In this document: in pieces, positions 10,379 to 22,044 of the stretch
Layout: every line of letters begins with the position of its first letter
Numbering within the stretch: the first letter of the stretch is position 1
Notes under the pieces: generated by a model
The model's input: the letters and a program-made list of their open reading frames with translations, nothing else
What the model was told of the DNA's origin: nothing
Database searches by the model: none
Position numbers and translations under genes: made by a program
NCBI RefSeq assembly: GCF_024166365.1
Contig: NC_064839.1
Coordinates: 15,362,878 to 15,426,877, forward strand
DNA length: 64,000 nucleotides
From: Elephas maximus indicus
Taxonomy: Eukaryota; Chordata; Mammalia; Proboscidea; Elephantidae
Reading direction: 5' to 3'

Positions 10379-10837
10379 TACTCACAGTTACCTGCCCCGA
10401 CCTCCTCTCTTCCCTGGCCCAAACCGTCCCAGCTGGGCAGCTGTAGCCCTTCTGTGCCTGCAGCTGTCATAGGCTCATTCTCGCTCTGCTGGCCAGAATC
10501 CAAATCCATGCTGCAGGCTGCTGGCTGGGTATCCCAGCTCGGGCTCCACAGTGCACTCGGTGCAGGAAGCAGAATGGCACGGGTTGGGCAGTGCGTGGCA
10601 GCCTCAACCATAGGGTGGCTCTGTGGAGGCGAGTACCGCCTGCTGCCCACGCCTCCCTCCTGTCGCCCTCAGGCCTTTGCCTGTGTGCCAGGCAAGCATG
10701 GGGCAGAGGGTGGGGTACTCCGGGAGAGAGCCAGGAGCCGGGAGGGGAGGCCCAAGCTGGCAGGAGCCGAAGGGTCAGGTGCCCCTCAGTTTCCAGATTG
10801 GGGTTAAATACGGAGAGGGGGGTTGCCACTTCTCACT
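10379..10837. repeat. GC-rich block attached to repeat copy B
   Basis: About 460 bases of GC-rich sequence stand out in an AT-rich L1 environment and run directly into repeat copy B. On the - strand, 'gtatttaacc' lies close to the junction. Overlapping ORFs on several frames show no recognisable protein. It could be the rest of the same element (for instance an LTR) or an unrelated transferred segment. Confidence 0.4.
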
Positions 10838-11050
10838 CTGCACACCCTGGACCAGCTACACCTGGGAAAGGTGTACAGGTTGGCAGGGACATTAAGCACA
10901 AAATAGTCAGTAGATTTTTTTATATCGTCATAAATTCGAAATGTTGGATAAGGAAATAGACGATAAAGAGTAGATGTAATTACAATGCCTGATTTTGCTG
11001 TTTGCTACTTCTGCTGGCCCTTATTTCTTTATCTGTTCTGTGATTTTTTT
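10838..11050 (-). repeat. Unnamed ~215-base repeat, copy B
   Basis: Inverted counterpart of copy A at 8,534-8,750, roughly 2.1 kb away. Similarity starts at 'ctgcacaccctgg' and ends at the T run before 11,050. Confidence 0.75.
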
Positions 11051-12274
11051 ATTATACATTTATATTTTTCTGAAACTTTGTATGTGAGAATTCTTTGATG
11101 TGTGGTTGAAAGTCAATTTCTCCAGAAGAGATATACATTTGCTTTGGCCAGGCGTCTGTGAGCAGTACTACCCAGACCTCCTTATACTAAATCTCAGTTT
11201 AGGGTTTTCAGACTACCCAGGTAGAGTGCATATAATATGGGTGCAAACTCCCATGAAGGCCAGCCGGTGGCTGTGAAGTCTCAGGAGAGACATTTTCCCT
11301 CACTGAGATTGGGGGTAGCCAATTTTCCTTGCTGGTCCCTGGAGTTGATAGGGGGAGAAAAGAAGGCACCCCAGCTCACTCTTACATGTAGGCTGTAACT
11401 CTTTGAGGACTCAGCTTTACTGAAAGGTCTCCTGATAGACTTCCCCCTTTGGGTGGGCCCTGGGCTTTGCCTCCTATCTCCCACTCCTGGGGGACCAAGA
11501 AATTGGAGTTCAAGGATTACCTGAAAAGGCACATTCCCTTGAGGCTACATCAGTCTTTGGGTTCCTGCTTTCACTGGGAATTCTTTACTTTCTTTCCCAT
11601 TTATCAGTGCATTTAAAGAGATTTAAAAATACAATTTACTCAGCATTTTTGGTTGTTTTCAGAGAGGATCAGTCTGGGTGTCTAGTCTAATATAACACTG
11701 AAAATAGAAGCCTGCATAAAACTTTTCTACGTTAGGTTAAATTACAGGCTGCATCTTTTATAAATATGAAATTATCCTCTGTAGCTTACAGATTTTTCCT
11801 TCCATTTTGCTACGCATTATATTTCTATTTCCATGTCTGTATTGTCTTGACATGACTTTTTCTATTTAAGTTTAACCGTTCAGTATAATTTTGTTTTAGA
11901 TGTGTCTCTTGTAGACAGCATGTTGTTAGATTTGGGCTTTTGATCTTAGTCAAAGATAATCTTTGACTTACAATATTTTAATATGAGTTGTTATAATTGA
12001 CCTGCTTGGTTTTACTTATTTCATGCATTCTGAATTGTAGTGTTCCTTGCTGTTTCCATTTTTAAAATTTTCCCTCTTTTGCTATATGGAAAAATTGTTT
12101 ACTTTTGCATTGTTATTGTTTGAAGCCTAAATTTTTGATGGGTTATTACTTTTCTCTTATCAATTTGTAGACCCTGTGTATATTATATATGTTACAGATA
12201 TTTTCTCCATTTGCAGCTTACCTTTTAGCCTTTTAACTTAAAATATTATTTGGTCATATGGAGTCATTATATTA
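11051..12274 (-). mobile_element. Old L1-derived AT-rich sequence
   Basis: Scattered antisense L1-like segments (for example 'cttttgatcttagtcaaaga' and 'ccatttgcagcttacctttt'). No gene. The ORF at 11,281-11,532 lacks any recognisable motif. Confidence 0.4.
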
Positions 12275-12527
12275 TATGTCATTATCATATTTTATTTTGT
12301 CTTCTTGAGAGGCCCTTTGAAATCTTCTGTTCAGTTCTTTTACTTCATGAATTCTTCCTTTTGCTTTAGCTGTTCGACGCGCAAGAGCCGTCAAACAGCT
12401 AAAGCAGAGTCTCCTCTGACATCCACCTTGGTCTCTTCTTTCTTTCCTGTCTTTTCAGTGACCGCTTGCTTTCTTCATGGATGATGTCCTTGATGTCATT
12501 CCACAACTCCTCTGGTCTGCAGTCGTG
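12275..12527 (-). mobile_element. RTE LINE, inverted 5' segment
   Basis: On the - strand it reads CRPEELWNDIKDIIHEES, RPRWMSEETL and, after frame breaks, a basic linker ending near KIKY. This is the region between RTE endonuclease and reverse transcriptase. It abuts an oppositely oriented RTE segment at 12,528 that starts from the same point of the element, with ~25 bases represented twice. Confidence 0.75.
12363..12405. repeat. Perfect-stem candidate hairpin within RTE segment
   Basis: The arms 'gctttagctgttcgacg' (12,363-12,379) and 'cgtcaaacagctaaagc' (12,389-12,405) pair at 16 of 17 positions around a 9-base loop. Confidence 0.7.
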
Positions 12528-12990
12528 ACAAAATAAAGTACTATAATGACATGGCAAAGACCTGGAGATGGAAAACCAAAAGGGAAGAACACGCTCGGCG
12601 TTTCTCAGGCTGAAAGAACTGAAGAAAAAATTCAAGCCTCGAGTTGCAATAGTGAAGGATTCCATGAGGAAAATATTAAATGATGCAGGAAGCATCAAAA
12701 GAAGATGGAAGGAATACACAGAGTCATTATACCAAAAAGAATTAGTCGATATTCAACCATTTCAAGAGGTGGCATATGATCAGGAACCAATGGTACTGAA
12801 GGAAGAAGCCCAAGCTCCTCTGAAGGCATTGGCAAAAAACAAGGCTCCAGGAATTGATGGAATATCAATTGAGATGTTTCAACAAACAGATGCAGCGCTG
12901 GAGGTGCTCACTTGCCTATGCCAAGAAATATGGAAGACAGCTTCCTGGCCAACTGACTGGAAGAGATCCATAATACACGCAAGTAAAATT
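12528..12990 (+). mobile_element. RTE LINE, reverse-transcriptase N-terminal part
   Basis: The product includes IKRRWKEYTESLYQKEL, a KNKAPGIDGISIEMFQ stretch (the KAxGxDGI motif of RT domains) and a QEIWKTASWPTDWKRSI stretch, in the BovB/RTE order. The frame is lost after about 12,985 and the catalytic FADD-type region is absent. The ORF (12,568-13,095) continues into L1 sequence. Pseudogenised. Confidence 0.85.
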
Positions 12991-14611
12991 CTGCTGAAGA
13001 TAATTTGTATATGGTCAAATCTGTTGATATTTTCTTTTTTGGACTCTAGGTCTCATGAATTATTTAGAAGAATCTTCCCTAATCCAAATTTATAAAAAAT
13101 ATTTTCCTTTAATGATTAAAAAAAAAAAATTTTTTTTTTTTTTTTTTTTTTTTTTAATTCTCAGATCTTACTTCAGCCAGAACTTCTTTTTGTGAATGGT
13201 GCGTGGCAGGCATCTAACAAACAGCCAATTGTCCCTTTTCCATTTAGTGGCTAATCCTTTCTCTCTCCAGTAATTAAAAGGGCACATTTTTCATCTTCTA
13301 AATTTCCACTTGCCTGTTTTGGGGCTCTCTATTCTGTTTCATTGGTCTACTTTGGGGCCAATATGACACTATTTTAACAACTATAATTTAGTTTTTTATG
13401 GCTCTTTTCAGTTTATTTGCATGAAGGAGTTACACTAATCCAAGTTAAAAGTGGACCCCAAATGGTTACATTATACAAGCTGTGAGGTTTTAAACTTGTG
13501 ACAAGGGACAGAAGGGAAATTTTCTACTCATTCCACGGAAATCTTCACTTACGCTCCAGTGAGCCACAGCACTTAAAGCCATGAACCTTCAAGTGGTCGT
13601 CTTTAGCCCGCCAGTCTCTACAAGGGACTGGCATATGTTCTCGCCCTCGACACCCCTGTAGCTGAATTACTTCTCCATATCCTGGATGCTCAATTCCAGT
13701 ACCATTGCTGGCAAATTTCTCCTTAAACACTTTCACTAGTTTCTTTTTATCCTAATCATCAATGGTCCCTGGGACAGTAGTAAGGGTCTTCCTGATGTTT
13801 CTCTGTTGAATTCTTTTATGGATATAATCTTCAGTCCCAGCAGGAAGCAGGTTATCACCCTAACTTGCACCAGCAAACAGGCCTGGGAAGAAAGATCACG
13901 TTTGTTTACAGTCGTTGTGGCTCCGATGTGAGTCACCCGCCCACTGGCTCTTTTGCAAGTACAGAAACTAATACTGAATCACGGGTCTTGGATCAGATCA
14001 GAGGTGTCCTTTGCTGGCTCTCTCTGAACAGGTTGGTCCAGGACCACTGGCTTCCCAGCCCCTGAGAAAGCCTGGGTCTCCAGTCCCAGGCCTGCCGTTA
14101 GAATTATAACTTGATATTTTGATTTCTGCTGGACAATTCTCTCCTCATTATTTTTTTCCCCAAGCTTTTAGTGAATTCAAAGGATACTCTTTGAGGCCTT
14201 CCGGGTCTACATGCACTGGTCTAGAATGCACAGCTGAGGCCGGCAGAGTCCATAGGTCAGAATCCAGAGACTCAGTACACTGGACAGAATCATGGTCTCC
14301 ACCTTCCACTGGGCCCTATGCCCTGAAGTCTCTCTTTTCCAGAGTTGATTCGCTCCCCGATTCCCCTTAGCCCAGTTTCACATTCCACCTTCTCTATAAA
14401 CCACTGCCTTTGTTTGCTGCTCCGGGATGAACTTTCCTGCCACTTTACAGAGTAAGTGCAAACCATAATATGGGAACCCCTTCACTTTTCTAATGACGAA
14501 CGTACAAACTTACATACATCTGATCCATCCTTTCTTCTTGCCCTTTTGTTAAAATGTAAGTAAATCCTGCCTTTTCCCTTCCTTTCAATCTAAAAAAAAA
14601 GAAAAAAGAAA
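12991..14611. other. Intergenic AT-rich sequence with A/T tract
   Basis: L1-like antisense sequence continues to about 13,115, then an A(11)T(27) tract at 13,118-13,155. From 13,160 to 14,611 I recognise no family and no gene. Several short ORFs lack motifs. Confidence 0.4.
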
Positions 14612-14770
14612 AAAAAAACGAAACTCATTGCCTTGATTCTGACTCATAGAGACCCTATAAGACAGAGTAGAGCTGCCCCATAGAGTTTCCAAGGAGCACC
14701 TGGTGGATTCGAAATGCCAACCTTTTGGTTAGCAGCCATAGCACTTAACCACCACACCACCAGTATTTCC
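14612..14770 (-). mobile_element. AfroSINE, short type
   Basis: Reversed tail at 14,620, B-box region 'ggattcgaaatgcc', and head ending 'agtatttcc'. Preceded by an interrupted A-rich run. Confidence 0.92.
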
Positions 14771-14789
14771 TCTCAATCTAAAGTAAGCT

Positions 14790-14902
14790 TTATAGCTGAG
14801 ATCTGGTCCCAGCCCTTCTTGTTCCCTCAGGGAATTGCTCCATTGATCATTTCCTTTCCGTCCTCTCTATCTGTGTTTGAACATGCCTGTCCCTCCCATC
14901 CT

Positions 14903-14937
<35 letters not shown>

Positions 14938-15062
14938 TTTGACCTAGATTTCCCTGCAGCCATCTTGCTTTCTCTACATAATTATTTGACGTCTGTCGCC
15001 AACTAGACTGAAAGCTCTTTGAGAGCAGGAATCATTTCCTACCTTCTTTCTACCTTTCTTTC
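14790..15062 (+). mobile_element. L2 LINE 3' region, left part
   Basis: L2-type wording 'aactagactgaaagctcttt' and 'gagagcaggaatcatttcc' is seen. It continues after an insertion at 15,979-16,085 with 'gcctagcacatagcagatag' and 'gataaatgaatgac'. A (CA)n microsatellite lies inside. Confidence 0.65.
14905..14935. repeat. (CA)n microsatellite
   Basis: Uninterrupted run of about 14-15 CA units. Confidence 0.95.
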
Positions 15063-15975
15063 TTTTTTTTTTTTTTTAAATAATATTTTATAGTGTTTTC
15101 AGTGAAATTTTATACAGCAAACTAGGTTCCCATTTGACAATTTATACATGAATTGTTCAGTGACATTAGTTACGTTTATCACAATGTGTCAACATTCTCT
15201 TTAATTGTGTTCTGGTCGTTCCATTTCCAGTACCCTAGTTTCTCTGCCCCCTTATCTTCTCACCTTTGCTTTGGAGTAATTGTTAACCTTTTGGTCTCGT
15301 ATAGCTAGTTTTTTAATGGAGCCCCGTACGCACAGGTAATATTCTTTACTTTGTATGCCAATCTGTTATTTTGCTAAAAGTGACCTCAAGGAATAGCTTC
15401 AGTTCAAGGTTTAAAGAGTATCTCAGGGCGATAGTCTTGGGGAGCCCTCTAGTCTCAAGTGGTGCAGTAAAACTGGACTTTTTAAAAGAATTTGAATTCT
15501 GTTCCACATTTTTCTCCCATTCTGTCAGGGTGCATCTATTGTGGCCCTAATCAGAGTGATCAGTAGTGGTAGCCAGGCACCATCTAGTTCTTCTGGTCTC
15601 AGGGTAGGTGAGGCCATGGTTTACATATGCTATTAGGGTATTAGCCCTGTAGATTAGTTTCTCCTCTGATGCTTTGGTTTCCTTTTCTCTTTTTTGCTCC
15701 TGACAAGTGGAGACCGATAACCAAAAACAAATCATTGGCATCGAGTCATTTCCGACTCATAGCAACTCTATAGGACAGAGTAGAACTGCCCCATACGTTT
15801 TCCAAGAAGTGGCTGGTGGATTCGAACTGCCAACCTTTTGGTTAGAGCCGAACACTTAACCACTGTGCCACCAGGGCCTAGTTGTACCCTAAATGGCTGC
15901 TCGCAAGCTTTTAAGAGCCCAGACACTACTTACCTCGCTGGAATTTAGAACATGAACTTTGTGAACTATATTATG
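15063..15975 (-). mobile_element. LINE 3'-end family copy inserted in L2
   Basis: The poly-T at 15,064-15,078 is the reversed poly(A). The sequence then follows the landmarks of the 6,436 family, including 'ggcaccatctagttcttctgg' and 'atggctgctcgcaag'. The 12-mer 'aggaatcatttc' occurs on both sides (15,027-15,038 and 15,979-15,990), consistent with a target duplication. Confidence 0.6.
15720..15878 (-). mobile_element. AfroSINE, short type
   Basis: Full-length reversed copy nested in the LINE 3' family element, from 'ccaaaaacaaatcattggc' to 'ccaccagggcc'. Confidence 0.92.
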
Positions 15976-16085
15976 CCTAGGAATCATTTCTTGATTGTCA
16001 CCTAACCCTCTCATTTAGCAGAATGCCTAGCACATAGCAGATAGGTGATAGATATTTGTGAGATAAATGAATGACTAGTGTCAGG

Positions 16086-16854
16086 TCTGGCTGATTTTTA
16101 TTGTATTTATAATTCCGATTTTTAACAAGTTTCTGATCTCACAACGTTTGAATATAGGATTTCAAATAATATACCTTTATAAAGTACAAAGAGCTTTATG
16201 AAATGTAAGTTGTTTATGCTTTTCCTAATAACAAACTTTTTTCATTAACATTTACGTATTTTAATAAATGTTTCATTGTATAAATGCTCATTAAAAACAA
16301 GAACCTGTTATGTAAGATTTGGCATCAGTTAAATTTATAGAGAAGAATGAATCTAATAAGATTTGTCTTTGTAAGGTCAATCTTTTAACTTCCAAATGTA
16401 AAATTCTTACTCAAGAGCTGGCAACTAGAAATATATGCATATTTCCTTCACAGGTAAATGTGCATCTCTTTTTGAAAGAAGGAATATAGGTAATTAATCT
16501 CAGTGTTCAAACAACAGGCAGCCCAGAGGAGAACGTTCCTAACCAACACCTGAGATCAGGTGAGGTGGATGGAGTTCTATGCACTAATGCTCAAATTACA
16601 GTGCAATCCATACAAATAAGCATTCACTCTTGAGTTCCTCAAGGGATAAAAAGACAAAAGAAAGAAAGCTGCCAAAAGAAAAAAAAAAAAATCCAGTAAT
16701 AGACCCAGTCATAATCCTGTTATTTTAAGGCAATTACCAATGTTAGGCAAATCTTTTCTTCCAAGCTTCCCCTTCATTCCTTCTTGCTGATTTTGAGAAA
16801 CTGGGCACAACTGGTTAGGGCTCTTTCAAATGGACATTCAGGTATATTCTCTTT
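16086..16854. other. Intergenic AT-rich sequence, nothing recognised
   Basis: No gene, RNA or clear repeat family. It may be unique intergenic DNA. Confidence 0.4.
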
Positions 16855-17700
16855 CTTTCTCTGCTGTTGTAAACAATGATACATGTGCTTCCTTTTACCT
16901 TTGAAGGCACCTATGATGATGTCCTTAGAATAAATGACTGAATGGGAATGGCTGGATCAAAGGGTATGCACATTTCTAGGCTTTTTGTTGCAAATTGCCA
17001 AATGGCCTTCCAGAAAGGTTTATCAACCTATTCTCTACCTGGCCCTATATGAAAGTCACAATTCCCTTACCTTCTCACTAGCACCGGGTGTTAACATTCT
17101 TTCTGATGATTTATAATCAGATAGACAAAATATGGAGCGTAGTGGGTAAGAGCTCAGCTGATAAGCAAAAGGTCAGCAGTTTGAATCCACCAGCAGCTCC
17201 CTGGAAATCTTTAGGGCAGTTCTACTCTGTACTATAGGGTCTCTATGAGTTGGAATCGATTCCATAGCAACAGGTTTGGTTTTTGGTTTAGACAAGATAT
17301 GGCGTCTCATTGATTTAAATTTATATTTGCTTGATAATATGATTTTTTTTTTTTTAATGTCTCAGACTATTTGTATTTTTCTACTAAGTGCAAAAAAGTT
17401 CATGTCTTTGCCCTTTTTAATATTGTGGTGTTCATATTTTGATTATTAATTTTTAAGAGCTTTCTGTGTGATAAGGATATTTACACTTTGTTATATATTG
17501 CAAATATTTCCCACTTTCTCATTTGTCACTGATTCTCTTTTTTGTGTATTTTTGTATTGAAAAGTTTAAAATATTTATGTAATCAACTCTATCAATTGTT
17601 TCCTCTATCTTTTTTGATTTTGAAGGCAAACTTAAGTAACCACCCTGTGGCAAGTTCCTGTCCCACAGGGGAGCAATTTGCTAACTTTGACGAGGGCTTT
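16855..17700 (-). mobile_element. Old L1-like sequence
   Basis: Antisense landmarks 'ggctggatcaaagggtatgc', 'aaattgccaaatggccttcc' and 'gcaaatatttcccactttct' are typical of old mammalian L1/HAL1 3' halves. Split by the SINE at 17,132-17,290. Confidence 0.65.
17132..17290 (+). mobile_element. AfroSINE, short type
   Basis: Slightly decayed head ('gagcgtagtgggtaagagc'), then the usual B-box and body, with a T-rich tail at 17,277-17,289. Confidence 0.9.
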
Positions 17701-17989
17701 GGTGCAGGTGCTAATCAGGGATTTTTCTCTTAAGAATCAGGAAATTTTTTCTTACTGCCTCATGTGTATGGATGGGGAGTCTTACCTGCTGCTGGTCATT
17801 GGTTCATTTTTGGCTGTGATAACAGTGGTATCTATAACCCTGCCTAGGAACAGTGGGTGGTACAGAGGGCAAGGAAAGGGTGCATTGTCTCTTCAGCACG
17901 ATGGTGCTACTATCCTTACCCACTAGCAAAAGTTCACCTGACCAAGGAACCATGATCAAAACCGGGATGCTAAAGTTGACACGATGCTT

Positions 17990-19680
17990 TCAAGAAATCT
18001 ACAGACCCGCTTCAATTTTCTCCAGTTATCCCACTAATGCCCCTTTTCTGGTCCAGAATCCAATCCAGGATCCTGCATTGCCTTTAGTTGTTATGTCTCC
18101 TGAGTCTCCTCCAATCTGTGACAGGATCTTGGCTTTTATTGGTCTTGCATGATCTTGACACTTTTGAAGAGTACTGGCCAATTATTTTGTAGAATGTCCC
18201 TCAATTTGAGTTAATACAATATTTTCCCATGATTAGATTGAGGTCATGTTTTTGGCAAGAATATCCCGGGAGTAATGTTGTGCCCAACCGAAGTTCATGA
18301 TGTCTTATTACCGGCTGGTGTTAACTTTGAGCACTTGGTTAAGGTGGTGTCTTCCAGGTTTCTCCACTGTAAAGTTACTATCTTTCGCATAGTAATTAGT
18401 AAGCATCTTGTGGGGAGATATTTTGGGAATATGCAGATATCCTGTTTCTCATCGGCCTTTCATGTGATGATCTCAGCATTCCTCGGTGATTCTTGCCTTC
18501 AACAATGATTACTGCGGTGTTTGTCTAATGGTGATTTTCTATTTCAATCTTTCTTTCTACATTTATTAATTGTGATTCTCTGTAAGGAAGAGCTGTCTCT
18601 CCTCTCTTACTCTTTTATTCATTCAATCATTTATATCAGTATGGCCTCATGGATGTATATTTCATTCTGCGAGCCATAATTCACTATGATTATTATTTAT
18701 TTTGTTACTCAAATTGTCTCAGGTTTGGCCATTGGGAAGTCCTTCCAATTAACTCCTATGATTTTTTGATATGTTCCCATCATTTTCTGAGTATTTCCTT
18801 TCTTCTGGCACCATAAGATACTCCAGACTCATCTTGCCTTTTCCCTATCTCAACCCTAGAATGAATCACTCTCTTTTATTAAGAAATGATATTTAGAAGC
18901 CAAGATTTGGGTTCTAGGTGGGATCATTGCTACTGGGGTGTCGTTACTGCTAGGTCTTCTGAGTGGACAGAGCTAGGAAGTTTATATATGTATTTTCACG
19001 TGCATCTACATATACACATGTATATTTCTGTATTTGTCAATCTGTGTATATATTACAAGTCATAAGTTCACATTGATACTTCTGATTCCAATCCAAAACC
19101 ACAGGGTTCTTTCTAGCCTTCCCTTTTTCTTGTTTATGACACCTTTCTCCAACAGTGAGAAACCTGTTCTTGTTATCCACAACATATTTATTTGCTCGCT
19201 CCTAGCATATATATAAAATAGTTTCAAAATTGCTGACCAATATCCCTTTGAAAAACAAACTGAGCAACTAAAGCATGTGTTTGTGTATAGTTCCTTGTGC
19301 TTTCAGCCTTATACTATACAATCAAAATAATATTTTCTGAAGTTATTTAAGTTAGTTCGTTTCTTTCCCACAGTGTGGTTACATTATTTATAGTACAGTT
19401 AGGTTCATTGGTTACTGTTTGTATTTAATTTTGGGTTCCTCCCACATCCTGGTTGGTGTTATTTATTTATTTTTGGAATATGTGAAACTTTACCATGGTT
19501 CTCAGAGTCAGAGCTACAAAAAGGATATACTCACAGGAGTATCACTCGCCTGTCACCCCTTCTGCTGTTTTCCCACTCCTCCATTCTTTGTATTCGGTAC
19601 CCATCCATCCCTTGTAACTAATCAGTCTCATTAGTTTCGGGTTTATTCTTCCTTTACTCCTTTTGCATAAATGATCCCCT
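17990..19680 (-). mobile_element. L1M 3' UTR
   Basis: Long antisense match in memory to old L1M 3' UTRs: 'catgattagattgaggtcat', 'ttaaggtggtgtcttccagg', 'tttctccactgtaaagttac' and 'gtaagcatcttgtggggaga' in order. Short ORFs here are shadows. Confidence 0.7.
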
Positions 19681-20752
19681 GCCCAATTTGATTACAAATA
19701 GGCAAGTGCCACAGCATGGCCTGAGAAGGGCATGATAACGAAGGGCACAGGTTTCTTTAGGGATGACGGTATGGGTCACCCCAGCAAGACCAGCTGAGAT
19801 CCCAGCTGAGGGTGAGGGAAATCTAGAACGGGTAGTAGCAGAGGTGGGTGATGACTATCAGTTGTAGCCTCGAGGCCAGCTTTAGCAGTAGGATTGTAGT
19901 TCATCCCACTAGCTACCCTCCTGCAAGTTTCTCCAGGAGAGAACATCCGGAATCTTGGAGACGCTGTTCACAAATGGGATTAACTTACTGTAAGTAACTA
20001 GTGGATCGAAGCAGTGCAAGAGGTGGACTGTGGTGAATGTTGTGGTGTGCCCCCCAGATCCTCCCTCCAGGACTGAGACACTCATTGAGACACTCATTCC
20101 CGCAGCTATGTTTTCTAAAGCTTCTTAAGCACATTGTACAGCACTAAAAAAACAACCCAATACAGCACTATATATATATAAACCTTACCTTTCTGTAAGA
20201 ACAAAACAGAACAATTTCAAAACGCACAACAGTGAATATTTCAATGTTAAATTGCACGCTACTGAGAAGAAAGTGTAAGATCAGAAGAACTTAAATTGTC
20301 AGCAAAGGCCAAAAGCTGAGACTTGAGTCCAGGTTTGAGGAATAGGAAGGATTCGGATACATGGAATTGCGAAGGAATTAGTGAGCATTTCTAGGTATCC
20401 TTTGTCATTCTCCACTTTCTTCTGTCCTAGACACACACTGATCTCACAAGCTATTCTGGCATTCACCACTTTGGTTTTATCCATAGTTTAGCCAACATAA
20501 GGCTGGAATGTGTATATATATATATACATATATATATGTATATATATATTTTAAATTTACTCTTACAGCTCTCAAGTTGCCGAGGCCTTCCCGTCTATGG
20601 GTGAAGTTGGGTCACTTTAACAGTAATAGAACAAATGCTCCAAACTTCATCACCAGGTATTTTTGAGAATCTTTGAGGGTCTCACATCAGTCAGCTCATG
20701 GATGCCCACCACGGTGCACTCGCGCTATTAACGTTTACTGTTCTTGAAGTCA
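19681..20752. other. Intergenic sequence with TA microsatellite
   Basis: No gene recognised. A (TA)n-rich stretch lies at about 20,508-20,550. Confidence 0.45.
20508..20550. repeat. (TA)n microsatellite
   Basis: Alternating TA with single C/G interruptions. Confidence 0.9.
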
Positions 20753-20916
20753 GAAACCCTGCTAGCGCAGTGGTTAAGGGTTTCGTCTGTTAACCAAAAG
20801 GTCAGCAGTTCAAATCCACCAGGTGCTCCTTGGAAACTCTATGGGGTTAGTTCTACTCTGTCCAATAGGGTCTCTATGAGTCGGAATCAACTCGACAGCA
20901 GTGGGTTTGTTTTTGG
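20753..20916 (+). mobile_element. AfroSINE, short type, with 11-base TSD
   Basis: Complete copy flanked by perfect 'gttcttgaagt' at 20,740-20,750 and 20,921-20,931. Confidence 0.95.
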
Positions 20917-20931
20917 TCTGGTTCTTGAAGT

Positions 20932-22040
20932 GTAGCGGACAGGCCCCGCAGACAAAGTCAATGCTCTTATGCTGGGCATGCTGATTTCTGATTTTTACAA
21001 AGATACAAATCCAAGAGGCATCAAAGTGGCTCTGTATTCAATCCAGCTCCCACTACTTTGAGGCCACATGGGGGAAATGCCACACTGTCTATGAGGACTC
21101 TAAAAGAGCACTTGTCCCTTCCAAAGCCCAGCTCCTCCCCCATTTCAGTTTTTCCCCAGAAAGCTTTGCTAAGACACAACAAAGAACTCCACATTTCCCT
21201 TCCAGCAAGAAACCCAACACTTATGCAGACAGACTCTGGTGGCTTCACCCACCAAGCCCAAGGAAACCTGGATCCCACTCTAGGCTCACACAGGAACTGA
21301 TTAATATGGCAGGAATCTAAAAAAAGGAATCTGAAAAAGGAAAAGCAAATAGAAGAGAAAAGGTCAAAGGCCTAGAAGTAGACACAGATTCCCAACTCTA
21401 AGCCAAGAATTCTGGCCAACAAGCCTACCTAGCCTAGATGGCTTCCTTGGCTTTGTTGGCATCTGCTGGGTGCCAGCTTCCTCCCCCCAACACCCAGCCT
21501 CAGAGTCTTCTTGTCCCTCATAGGACTCAGCATTTGGAACAGCGCCTGACACAAAGTAGGAAATCAATGGAGAAAAAAAGAATAAAGGAATGAGTAAATG
21601 AGACAACCACATTCCTGTCTGGAGGACATCTCATTTCCTTTTTCTTACCTCAGTTCTGTGGCTTCCAGAAATTGGCCTGGCCTCTGGCCTTAAGGTGAGG
21701 ATGGGGTTTCCCAAAAAGAACAAAGATGGCTCCCTGGGCTTCCGCATCCCCCTGCATCCCTAAAGTGGTCTCCCTCACAGGCTCTTCTCCCCCTCCTCCT
21801 CTCCCAGAGGAGCTCCTTTGGGTCTACTCTCTGGCTACGTTGCTCTGTGTGTCTTGAGTTTGTCTGGCAGAAACACAGTCATCACTAGTGGCTCAAGGTG
21901 GAAAGTGGGGCTCCGGGCTCTCCCACTGACATCAACGTCTTTGTCTATTTGGCTAAAATCTGGACTTAATCTGATTTGCTAATGTTTTTAAGTGTCCTGT
22001 TTTAGACAAATGTTAGCAATGTGATCCACTTCAAATCCTT
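20932..22040. other. Intergenic sequence, mostly unique
   Basis: No gene. A short L2/MIR-type 3' end is visible near 21,530-21,600 ('cagcgcctgacacaaagtag' then 'aatgagtaaatgagac'). Otherwise nothing recognised. Confidence 0.45.
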
Positions 22041-22044
22041 TTTT

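Noticed and set aside
12568-13095. 175-aa ORF as a possible gene
   Set aside because: Truncated RTE reverse transcriptase start running into L1 sequence. Catalytic motifs missing.
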